Assembly (NCBI GenBank): GCA_001464165.1
Contig: LNEX01000393.1
Span: 1 to 7,609, forward strand
DNA length: 7,609 nucleotides
Source of the DNA: a bacterium Ga0077546
GTDB taxonomy: Bacteria > Cyanobacteriota > Vampirovibrionia > Obscuribacterales > Obscuribacteraceae
Direction of reading: 5' to 3'
Both the position numbers and the translations under genes were made by a program. Shown here one piece after another: positions 1 to 5,622 of the stretch. Numbering within the stretch: the first letter of the stretch is position 1; every line of letters begins with the position of its first letter. The notes under the pieces are model-generated. The model was not told where the DNA came from and searched no databases. It saw nothing but the letters and a program-made list of their open reading frames with translations.

Positions 1-273
1 AAAGACCAGTTGGAGGCTGACACAAAGAAGGCTCGCGTGCGCAAACTCAGCCAAACGCAAGAACTAAAAGCACTCACTCTAGACCCTCACGCCTCCAGCG
101 AATCTCGCGAATTAGCCCGCCAAGTGCAAGAGATGCGTGACAATTCTAAGGCCCTCGGCATCCCCACTGATATTCTCGACCAGTTTGCCAATAACGCCCT
201 CTCCGACGAGCTTCAGGCCTCAAAAGAAAGACTAACCGACCAGCCCTCAAATCAGCCAGAACTAGAGACCTAG
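1..273 (+). CDS. C-terminal part of an unrecognised charged protein (5' end outside window)
   Basis: The frame is open from the first base to a TAG at 271-273, giving 90 residues. An in-frame TTG at 10 could in principle start translation, but no Shine-Dalgarno is visible and the frame runs to the edge, so I read it as the tail of a longer gene. The visible part is hydrophilic and rich in Lys, Glu, Gln and Ser. It looks mostly helical (possible coiled coil around residues 10-50), with a polar tail rich in Pro, Gln and Glu at the end. There is no signal peptide, membrane segment or catalytic motif, and I recognise no family. It lies 102 bp upstream of hom on the same strand, so co-transcription is possible. 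The candidate leader and hairpins in between argue that the threonine genes may have their own control. Coding is well supported by the open frame; function is unknown. Confidence 0.6.
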   Translation, partial: KDQLEADTKKARVRKLSQTQELKALTLDPHASSESRELARQVQEMRDNSKALGIPTDILDQFANNALSDELQASKERLTDQPSNQPELET

Positions 274-275
274 TT
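260..275 (+). terminator. Weak inverted repeat at the stop codon of the upstream gene
   Basis: AACTAG (260-265) and CTAGTT (270-275) form a perfect 6-bp inverted repeat with a 4-nt loop, spanning the TAG stop at 271-273 and followed by only a short T stretch (274-276). The stem is AT-rich and there is no proper U tract, so this is at best a weak terminator or a processing hairpin, and may be chance. Confidence 0.2.
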
Positions 276-279
276 TCAT

Positions 280-333
280 ATGTTAACTGCCACTGTTACT
301 GTTTGGCCCCAAGGGCAAACGGATAAGCGATAA
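280..333 (+). CDS. Candidate threonine-rich leader peptide upstream of hom
   Basis: The ATG at 280-282 opens a 17-codon frame ending at TAA 331-333, reading MLTATVTVWPQGQTDKR. Thr occupies positions 3, 5, 7 and 14 (4 of 17), and three of these are ACT codons within 15 bases (286-300), just before a hairpin that starts at 301. A weak purine stretch AGAGA (264-268) lies 11 nt upstream of the ATG, farther than ideal. In enterobacteria the thr operon is preceded by a Thr/Ile-rich leader (thrL) that senses charged tRNA. The position directly upstream of hom, the Thr content and the overlapping alternative hairpins suggest the same job here. It could equally be a chance small frame: there is no strong ribosome-binding site and no conservation test is possible. 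Confidence 0.33.
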   Translation: MLTATVTVWPQGQTDKR

Positions 334-368
334 TTGCCCTCCACGATAAAGTAGTTGGCGATTGGGAG
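301..368 (+). promoter_or_regulatory. Candidate attenuator-like set of alternative hairpins before hom
   Basis: Three mutually exclusive pairings are visible. Pairing 1:2 joins 301-309 with 313-320 (8 bp, G306 bulged, 3-nt loop). Pairing 2:3 joins 312-318 with 334-340 (7 bp, perfect). Pairing 3:4 joins 331-338 with 357-364 (8 bp including two G-U). Segment 4 ends on the first G of the hom Shine-Dalgarno GGGAG (364-368). A ribosome stalled on the ACT codons at 286-300 would cover segment 1 and favour 2:3, leaving the hom site free. Normal translation and release would allow 1:2 and 3:4. No T-run follows any stem, so control of translation initiation, not intrinsic termination, would be the mechanism. 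The stems are short, so this is a structural hypothesis only. Confidence 0.33.
364..368 (+). promoter_or_regulatory. Shine-Dalgarno of hom
   Basis: GGGAG lies 7 nt before the ATG at 376 and fixes that start. It touches the foot of the candidate 3:4 stem. Confidence 0.7.
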
Positions 369-375
369 TTAATTT

Positions 376-1650
376 ATGGCCCGGGTTGTGCTCGGAATGT
401 TAGGACTAGGAACAGTTGGCAGCGGCGTCGTAAAGCTACTGGCCCAGCACAAGCACCTACAAATGAAAAAAATTGCTGTGCGCGACTTGGCTAAAGAACG
501 GGCCACAACCACCACTTGCCCAATTACCACCGACGTAAATGAAATTATCGACGACCCCGAAATCGAAGTGTTAGTCGAGGTTATGGGCGGTGAAGAGCCC
601 GCCTTGTCATATATTAAGCGCGCCCTAGAAAAACGCAAACACATCGTCACCGCCAACAAAGAAGTGTTAGCTAAGCATGGGCCAAGCCTCTTTGCTCTGG
701 CCCGAGAAAAAGGCGTAACGATCTTCTTTGAGGCCTCGGTAGCAGGTGGAATTCCACTGATATCGTCCATCCAACGAGGCCTAGGCGCCAATCAATTTAC
801 TGCCGTCACGGGCATTCTCAATGGCACAACCAACTTTATCCTCTCTAATATGGAAGAAAGAGGGCTAAGCTACGAAACCGCCCTGGCTGAGGCACAGGCC
901 CTGGGCTTCGCCGAAGCGGACCCATCGGCTGATGTAGATGGTCACGATGTAGCTTACAAACTTTCCATTTTGGCGGCCTTATCGTTCCAACGGTTCGTCA
1001 AACCCACAGACATCTATCGCCAAGGTATCCGCGAAATTACCCCTGATGACTTAGCCCTAGCAAAAGAATTCGGCTATCGCATCAAACTAGTAGGCACCGC
1101 TCGCAGTACTAGCTCTGAAGAAAAGTCACTAGCAGTGCGAGTGCATCCAACCTTAGTGCCCCTGAGCCACCCCCTAGCCGCAGTGTCAGGATCAAACAAT
1201 TGCATACTGGTCACAGGAGACGCGGTGGGCGAGATTATTATGGTCGGCCCCGGGGCCGGCAGCCTTCCCACAGCATCAGCTGTGGTGGGCGACATAATCA
1301 ATCTTGAAAGCGCTTTAAAGCTGCCTGATTTCGCTAGTTATTTCCAACCGAGCATTACCAGCCAGTGGTCAACCACTGCTTCGTCGGACGACTGGGTCAG
1401 TCCCTATTTCTTGCGCCTGTCAGTCGCCGATACTCCTGGCGTTATTGGCACCATTGGCACAATCTTTGGCAATCACAAAATCAGCATTCAAAGCATTATT
1501 CAGCGAGGTGTCAAAGAAGGGCGAGCGACAATCGTTATTCTCACCCATGATGTGCGCGAAGGCGATATGAACGCTGCCCTAAACGACCTAAAAAAATGCC
1601 CCTTCCTCGACTCGGTAGCTAGCGCCATTCGCATCTATAGAGCAGGCTAA
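376..1650 (+). CDS. hom: Homoserine dehydrogenase with C-terminal ACT domain
   Basis: This enzyme reduces aspartate 4-semialdehyde to homoserine with NAD(P)H, the branch point to threonine and methionine, in the cytoplasm. The 424 residues match the usual length of single-function enzymes carrying an ACT domain. An N-terminal Rossmann fold shows GLGTVG (10-15). TANK (92-95), [10 protein letters not shown] (118-127) and [10 protein letters not shown] (147-156) are family signatures. In the stretch around [15 protein letters not shown] (181-195), Asp191 and Lys195 have the 4-residue spacing of the catalytic Asp/Lys pair. VGPGAG (290-295) is also conserved. An ACT domain from about 347 to the end predicts feedback control, most likely by threonine (family knowledge). 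The start is set by GGGAG 7 nt upstream. It is the first gene of hom-thrC-thrB-lysC, with 14 bp to thrC. Residues 44-52 hold six Thr, an oddity in a variable part of the cofactor domain. Confidence 0.97.
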   Translation: MARVVLGMLGLGTVGSGVVKLLAQHKHLQMKKIAVRDLAKERATTTTCPITTDVNEIIDDPEIEVLVEVMGGEEPALSYIKRALEKRKHIVTANKEVLAKHGPSLFALAREKGVTIFFEASVAGGIPLISSIQRGLGANQFTAVTGILNGTTNFILSNMEERGLSYETALAEAQALGFAEADPSADVDGHDVAYKLSILAALSFQRFVKPTDIYRQGIREITPDDLALAKEFGYRIKLVGTARSTSSEEKSLAVRVHPTLVPLSHPLAAVSGSNNCILVTGDAVGEIIMVGPGAGSLPTASAVVGDIINLESALKLPDFASYFQPSITSQWSTTASSDDWVSPYFLRLSVADTPGVIGTIGTIFGNHKISIQSIIQRGVKEGRATIVILTHDVREGDMNAALNDLKKCPFLDSVASAIRIYRAG

Positions 1651-1664
1651 AAGAGAGACATAAA

Positions 1665-2792
1665 ATGCCATCGCAATCTCAAGCTCAAATTCAGGAACAA
1701 TGTCAGCCTCAATGTCAGGCAACCTGCAAGAAAACTGGCCTGATTGACAGATACAGAAAATACCTGCCGGTCAGCGAAAAAACGCCACTGATTTCGCTAG
1801 GGGAGGGCAACACACCGCTAGTGCAGGCCAGCAACATACCAAGCCTATTGGGTTATGCGCAGCTCAATCTCTATTTTAAGCTGGAAGGCCTAAACCCAAC
1901 CGGCAGCTTCAAAGACAGGGGCATGACCCTAGCCATTTCTAAGGCAGTAGAAGAAGGTGCCCAAGCAGTAATTTGCGCCTCCACTGGTAATACCAGTGCC
2001 TCAGCCGCAGCCTTCGCCACCAAGGCCGGCCTCAAGTGTTATGTGCTCTTGCCCCACGGTTATGTCGCCCTGGGAAAGCTAGCCCAAGCCATACACTATG
2101 GCGCACAAATTGTGCCAATCAAAGGTAACTTCGACCGGGCCCTAGAGCTGGTGCGCGAACTAGCCGAACAAGCGCCAGTTACTGTAGTTAATTCAATCAA
2201 CCCCTATAGACTAGAAGGGCAGAAGACAGCGGCCTTTGAAATTGTCGAGGCCTTAGACAAACAGCCCGATTATCTCTGCATTCCCGTTGGCAATGCCGGC
2301 AATATTTGCGCCTATTGGCGAGGCTTCAAGCTCTACAACGAGCTAGGTATTACCAAGGCCGGTAATATTACTCGTATGCACGGTTTTGAAGCTGAAGGCT
2401 CGGCCGCAATTGTGCGGGGCGAACCCATCAAGAACCCCGAAACAATAGGCACCGCTATCCGCATTGGCAATCCTGCTAGCTGGCAAGAAGCCGTGCGAGC
2501 CGCTTCTGAATCAAAAGGCAAAATCGACTCAGTCACCGACGAAGAAATTTTGGCAGCTTACAAAATGCTAGGCACGGCCGAGGGCATCTTCTGTGAGCCG
2601 TCCAGTGCCGCTTCGCTAGCCGGACTAATCAAACATCTCAAAGACGGCCTCATACCAAGCACGGCCACAGTAGTCTGCGTACTGACAGGCAACGGTTTAA
2701 AAGACCCAGACACAGCACAGAAAGTGACAACAGTAGACTTGACCCCCGTAGAGGCCGATATCACCGCTCTGCGTCAATCAATGGGTCTCTAG
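1665..2792 (+). CDS. thrC: Threonine synthase (short, fold-type II PLP enzyme) with unusual Gln-repeat N-terminus
   Basis: This enzyme converts O-phosphohomoserine to threonine and phosphate using pyridoxal phosphate. From about residue 25 the protein follows the short bacterial threonine synthases: [19 protein letters not shown] (34-52), GSFKDRG (80-86) with PLP-binding Lys83, STGNTSAS (106-113), the phosphate-binding VGNAGN (208-213), EPSSAAS (311-317) and LTGNGLKDP (340-348). The first ~24 residues are extra. Residues 3-18 are eight X-Gln pairs in a row, followed by Ala-Thr-Cys-Lys-Lys, and Cys13, Cys17 and Cys21 are spaced every four residues. No other in-frame ATG occurs before Met87, and AAGAGAG (1651-1657) sits 7 nt before the ATG at 1665, so the extension is probably translated. 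It lies 14 bp after hom and 14 bp before thrB. Identity is certain; the role of the extension is unknown. Confidence 0.97.
   Translation: MPSQSQAQIQEQCQPQCQATCKKTGLIDRYRKYLPVSEKTPLISLGEGNTPLVQASNIPSLLGYAQLNLYFKLEGLNPTGSFKDRGMTLAISKAVEEGAQAVICASTGNTSASAAAFATKAGLKCYVLLPHGYVALGKLAQAIHYGAQIVPIKGNFDRALELVRELAEQAPVTVVNSINPYRLEGQKTAAFEIVEALDKQPDYLCIPVGNAGNICAYWRGFKLYNELGITKAGNITRMHGFEAEGSAAIVRGEPIKNPETIGTAIRIGNPASWQEAVRAASESKGKIDSVTDEEILAAYKMLGTAEGIFCEPSSAASLAGLIKHLKDGLIPSTATVVCVLTGNGLKDPDTAQKVTTVDLTPVEADITALRQSMGL
1671..1718 (+). repeat. Eight-unit NNN-CAR codon repeat encoding (X-Gln)8
   Basis: Codons 3-18 of thrC alternate strictly between a variable codon and CAA or CAG (CAA in five units, CAG in three). 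The variable codons differ (Ser, Ser, Ala, Ile, Glu, Cys, Pro, Cys), so this is a 6-nt-period degenerate repeat and not a fresh simple-sequence expansion. Two units are the identical TGT-CAG. Confidence 0.8.
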
Positions 2793-2806
2793 ATGGTGGC
2801 TCCGCT

Positions 2807-3748
2807 ATGACTCAATTAAGAAAACTGACGATGCGCTTACCGGGCAGCACCACTAACTTAGGTCCTGGTTTCGACACTCTCGGCCTCGCTCTCTCAGTTT
2901 ATACAACAGTTACCTTTGAACGCTTAGAGCAGAAACGCACCCCTGAGCAAAGTCTGATTACACTCAGAGGTGCAGCAGCCCAGAGTCTTCCTGCCAACGA
3001 AGACAACTTGATCTACAAACAATTTTGCCAAAATTATTCTGGACCAACCGAAGATATTGTCCTCACCATAGAAACTGATATTCCGCTAGCGCGCGGCCTA
3101 GGCAGCAGCAGCACCGCCATTCTGGCTGCGCTCTGGGCGGCTCAGGCCTTCAGTAGCAGTGCCGCCCCCGACCGCGATCAAATATTGGCCCAGGCAGCTC
3201 GCTTAGAAGGGCACCCCGACAACGTTGCCGCTTGCCTCCTAGGTGGGTTTATTGTTTCTGGTTACAGACAAAAAGGCAATCGAGCCATCTGTCAGCGCTT
3301 AAGCTGGCCCGAGCAATGGCGAACCTTGGTAGTTGTTCCACCTTACGAACTATCAACCCAAGAAGCTCGAAGAGTTCTTCCGCGCCGTGTCAGCATGAGT
3401 CAGGCCGTAAAGAATCTGCAGCGTACCGGGCTTTTGATTGCAGCAGTAGTGAAGCAAGACCAGGATACCTTGCGAGAAGCGCTACTAGATGAGCTACACG
3501 AGCCTTATCGCATACACTTGGTACCAGAGCTTCAAGCTCTTCGTCGTGATCTGGCTTCGCTGCCGGTTTTAGGCTGTGTCTTAAGCGGAGCCGGTTCATC
3601 CAGCTTGGTACTTGTGCACGAGAGCAACCATGCTGAAGTTAAAAGCTATCTGAATGACTGGGCTGAGAAGCGGCAGTACAAGCCACAGATACTTGATCTA
3701 AGCGTTGATACAAAAGGATTGCAGGCAACACAGGAAACTTATGAATAA
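2807..3748 (+). CDS. thrB: Homoserine kinase (GHMP kinase family)
   Basis: This enzyme phosphorylates homoserine with ATP to O-phosphohomoserine, the substrate of the ThrC encoded just upstream. The 313 residues fit the family's usual ~300-320. The three GHMP regions are in order: STTNLGPGFDTLGLAL (14-29) near the N-terminus, the phosphate-binding loop PLARGLGSSSTAI (93-105), and the C-terminal glycine-rich LSGAGSSSLVLV (259-270). LEGHPDNVAACLLGG (133-147) is also characteristic of homoserine kinase. GGTGG-like purines at 2795-2799 lie 7 nt upstream of the ATG at 2807; another ATG at 2793 is out of frame. The 3' end overlaps lysC by 8 nt (ATGAATAA), which suggests translational coupling. No truncation or missing motif is seen. 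Confidence 0.97.
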   Translation: MTQLRKLTMRLPGSTTNLGPGFDTLGLALSVYTTVTFERLEQKRTPEQSLITLRGAAAQSLPANEDNLIYKQFCQNYSGPTEDIVLTIETDIPLARGLGSSSTAILAALWAAQAFSSSAAPDRDQILAQAARLEGHPDNVAACLLGGFIVSGYRQKGNRAICQRLSWPEQWRTLVVVPPYELSTQEARRVLPRRVSMSQAVKNLQRTGLLIAAVVKQDQDTLREALLDELHEPYRIHLVPELQALRRDLASLPVLGCVLSGAGSSSLVLVHESNHAEVKSYLNDWAEKRQYKPQILDLSVDTKGLQATQETYE

Positions 3749-4988
3749 TCCTAAAACATCAGTGTTGAAATTTGGTGGCACCTCTGTAAAAAACCTAGGC
3801 CGCATCCAACACGTTGCCGAAATTGTAAGAGACCGCCTCGGCAAAGATAGCAAACAAAAGATACTTGTAGTAGTCTCTGCCATGGGCGACACCACTGACT
3901 ATCTACTCAAACTGGGCGCCCAGTGTTCGCGCACCCCAGATAAGCGTGAGCTTGACTCATTGCTTTCAACCGGAGAGCAGATCTCAATTACGCTATTGGC
4001 TCTCACCTTAAAAGAAATGGGCATCAGTGCCCGTTCTTTCACTGCTCCTCAAATAGGTATCTTCACTGAAAAAGTACATAGCAAAGCACGCATTGTCGAC
4101 ATCAACAGCGAAAATCTTAACCGCGCCTTAGTCGACCATGACGTCTTGGTGGTAGCAGGCTTTCAAGGTGTCACAGCCGATGGTGACATTACCACCTTAG
4201 GCCGAGGCGGCAGCGACACCACCGCTTGCGCCCTGGCAGCGGCTATCAATGCAGACGTATGCGACATCTACACCGACGTCGATGGAATTTACACCGCCGA
4301 TCCTAATGTTATTAGTGAAGCCAAATTGCTCAAGCGTGTTTCGTATGGCGAAGTAATCGAAATGGCTCGACTCGGCGCCCAAGTGCTTCACCCCCGAGCT
4401 GTCGAGCTAGCCCGCCAATACAAGGTGCGCTTACGCGTGCGCAATACTTTCAAACCAGAACACGAAGGCACCACAATAGACCAAGGCGCTAGCGAAGGAG
4501 AAAACATGGAAATTTATCGCAGCATTAGTGGAGTAGCCGTTGACAAAGACCAGGCCTGTGTCACCATCATGAACGTACCAGACAAGCCTGGCATCGCTGG
4601 CACCATCATGCAGGCCCTAGCTGACAACAGCATTGTCATCGACATGATCATGCAAGCATTCCACCCTACAGCAGGCCACAACAACATAACCTTCACCGTA
4701 CACAGCACCGATCTAGCTCAAACTATTAAAGTGTTAGAAGAAATCAAAGGAGATTTTGAAGCCACTTCAGTAATTGCCGATGAGGACATAGCCAAAGTCA
4801 GCTTGATTGGCGCTGGGCTAGCGGGCCAATCTGGCATTGCCGCCACTGTTTTCAAAGCCTTCGGCGCAGCCGGCATCAACATCAAAATGATTGCCACTAG
4901 CGAAATGAAATTGACCTGCGTGGTCAGTGGCAAAGACGCAGACAAAGCGAGCAAAATCATGCACAGTAGCTTTAGCGACGACGAATAA
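3741..4988 (+). CDS. lysC: Aspartate kinase, monofunctional, with two C-terminal ACT domains
   Basis: This enzyme phosphorylates aspartate to 4-aspartyl phosphate, the committed step to lysine, threonine and methionine. The chosen ATG at 3741 gives 415 residues; the frame is open 12 codons upstream, but AGGA at 3732-3735 sits 5 nt before this ATG and the family motif KFGGTS then falls at 10-15 as expected. Other signatures are LLSTGEQIS (74-82), GFQGVTADGDITTLGRGGSD (140-159) and DIYTDVDGIYTADP (175-188). Two ACT domains follow at roughly 263-335 and 345-412 and imply feedback inhibition by lysine and/or threonine, which the sequence cannot decide. It is the last gene of the operon and overlaps thrB by 8 nt. 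A strong internal ribosome-binding site precedes Met256, so a separate regulatory subunit is probably made from the same gene. Confidence 0.97.
   Translation: MNNPKTSVLKFGGTSVKNLGRIQHVAEIVRDRLGKDSKQKILVVVSAMGDTTDYLLKLGAQCSRTPDKRELDSLLSTGEQISITLLALTLKEMGISARSFTAPQIGIFTEKVHSKARIVDINSENLNRALVDHDVLVVAGFQGVTADGDITTLGRGGSDTTACALAAAINADVCDIYTDVDGIYTADPNVISEAKLLKRVSYGEVIEMARLGAQVLHPRAVELARQYKVRLRVRNTFKPEHEGTTIDQGASEGENMEIYRSISGVAVDKDQACVTIMNVPDKPGIAGTIMQALADNSIVIDMIMQAFHPTAGHNNITFTVHSTDLAQTIKVLEEIKGDFEATSVIADEDIAKVSLIGAGLAGQSGIAATVFKAFGAAGINIKMIATSEMKLTCVVSGKDADKASKIMHSSFSDDE
4495..4500 (+). promoter_or_regulatory. Strong internal Shine-Dalgarno inside lysC
   Basis: AAGGAG lies 5 nt before the in-frame ATG at 4506, with an A-rich spacer. 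It is the best match to the Shine-Dalgarno consensus among the starts in this window, stronger than the site of lysC itself, and sits in the linker between the kinase and ACT domains. Confidence 0.7.
4506..4988 (+). CDS. Probable aspartokinase beta subunit from an internal lysC start (tandem ACT domains)
   Basis: Starting at codon 256 of lysC in the same frame, this gives a 160-residue protein holding only the two ACT domains. Aspartokinase II of Bacillus subtilis and the aspartokinases of Corynebacterium glutamicum and Thermus are known to be alpha2beta2 enzymes whose ~160-170-residue beta subunit is made from an in-frame internal start at this same place. The expected size, the boundary position and the consensus AAGGAG site all agree here. 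The role would be to bind the inhibiting amino acid and stabilise the complex. That it is made is inferred, not shown. Confidence 0.6.
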   Translation: MEIYRSISGVAVDKDQACVTIMNVPDKPGIAGTIMQALADNSIVIDMIMQAFHPTAGHNNITFTVHSTDLAQTIKVLEEIKGDFEATSVIADEDIAKVSLIGAGLAGQSGIAATVFKAFGAAGINIKMIATSEMKLTCVVSGKDADKASKIMHSSFSDDE

Positions 4989-5014
4989 ATCTCTCAGCAA
5001 GCGACCAAGAGAAT

Positions 5015-5548
5015 CTACTTAGGTAGAAGCAATCTGCCAATCTTAGTTTCGAGTTGCTCTTGATCGATTCCGCCAACCACTTCCTCAACCTGGTTACCAT
5101 CACTATCAAAGAAACAAGTTTTGGGTATAGCCCTGACACTAAGGGCCTGCTTCTTATCTACATTGGCTTTATCATCGACATTCAGCCTCTCGAAGTCTAC
5201 CCTGCCAAAGTATTTGACTCGACAGGCCTCAATCACTGGCTCATATTCTTTGCACGGACCGCACCAAGTGGCATAAAACTCTATAATTCTCGGTTTGTTG
5301 GCAGCCTTAATGCTAGCAACAATCGGTTCCATGCTCTTAATTTTCTGTTGTTTATATGAATAGTCAACCCACCATGCGGCACTGCCAAAGACCACAACAA
5401 ATGCCACTATTCCAAGCAGGCGGCTATCAAGGGCAAACTTCTCTTTTTCGATGATGGCGTCATATCGAGTATGGCAAAAACGACATTTGCTAAAGCTTGT
5501 TTTGTCCTTTCTGTCGCAGTTAGGGCAGGTCATAATTGGGTCATGCAT
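5015..5548 (-). CDS. Membrane-anchored thioredoxin-like protein with N-terminal zinc ribbon
   Basis: The 177-residue protein has three parts. Residues 8-25 form a zinc-ribbon-like knuckle pair, Cys8-x2-Cys11 and Cys22-x2-Cys25. Residues ~43-61 are a hydrophobic segment ending in two Trp, likely a single membrane helix. Residues ~72-175 are a thioredoxin fold with the active site WCGPC (95-99) and a cis-proline at 142 (AIPKT). Thioredoxins reduce or oxidise thiols of partner proteins; with the ribbon inside, the redox domain would face outward, though topology is not settled by the sequence. Met1 (5548) and Met6 (5533) are both possible starts and neither has a clear Shine-Dalgarno. It lies 74 bp downstream of the polyketide synthase on the same strand and converges on lysC. 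Partner and exact role are unknown. Confidence 0.88.
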   Translation of the reverse strand: MHDPIMTCPNCDRKDKTSFSKCRFCHTRYDAIIEKEKFALDSRLLGIVAFVVVFGSAAWWVDYSYKQQKIKSMEPIVASIKAANKPRIIEFYATWCGPCKEYEPVIEACRVKYFGRVDFERLNVDDKANVDKKQALSVRAIPKTCFFDSDGNQVEEVVGGIDQEQLETKIGRLLLPK

Positions 5549-5585
5549 ATTGAATACATCATCGACGGAATTGTAAACTTGCCTG

Positions 5586-5603
5586 AAAATCTAGCAGGAT
5601 TTT
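5586..5603 (-). other. AT-rich inverted repeat between the polyketide synthase and thioredoxin genes
   Basis: AAAATC (5586-5591) and GATTTT (5598-5603) form a perfect 6-bp inverted repeat around a 6-nt loop in the 74-bp gap. It could be a weak terminator for the polyketide synthase genes, an operator for the thioredoxin gene, or chance. The stem is too AT-rich to call with confidence. Confidence 0.22.
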
Positions 5604-5622
5604 GTCCATTCAGCAACTAGAG

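Noticed and set aside
10..12. TTG as the true start of the first gene
   Set aside because: The frame is open to the window edge and no Shine-Dalgarno precedes the TTG, so a gene running in from outside is more likely.
369..791. 140-codon minus-strand frame opposite hom
   Set aside because: It lies wholly antisense to well-conserved hom codons, its translation resembles no family, and there is no independent start signal.
1245..1258. Perfect 14-bp GC-rich palindrome CGGCCCCGGGGCCG
   Set aside because: It falls on the conserved Val-Gly-Pro-Gly-Ala-Gly codons of hom, which explain the sequence; no regulatory role is needed.
1590..1596. A7 run in hom in slippery A-AAA-AAA phase
   Set aside because: A -1 shift would only end the protein early inside the ACT domain. 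No stimulating structure is obvious and Lys-Lys codons account for it.
3232..3492. 86-codon plus-strand frame inside thrB
   Set aside because: It is an alternate-frame shadow of conserved homoserine kinase sequence with no ribosome-binding site.
3705..3740. Upstream extension of lysC by 12 codons
   Set aside because: It would overlap thrB further without a ribosome-binding site. The ATG at 3741 has AGGA at the right distance and places KFGGTS at the normal position.
5054..5359. 101-codon plus-strand frame within the thioredoxin gene
   Set aside because: It is antisense to clear zinc-ribbon, membrane and thioredoxin coding sequence and matches no family.
5549..5622. Sigma-70-like promoter for the thioredoxin gene (TTGCTG, 17 bp, TAGATT on the minus strand)
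   Set aside because: Only 3 of 6 and 4 of 6 consensus matches, with the sigma preferences of the host unknown; such matches are common by chance.
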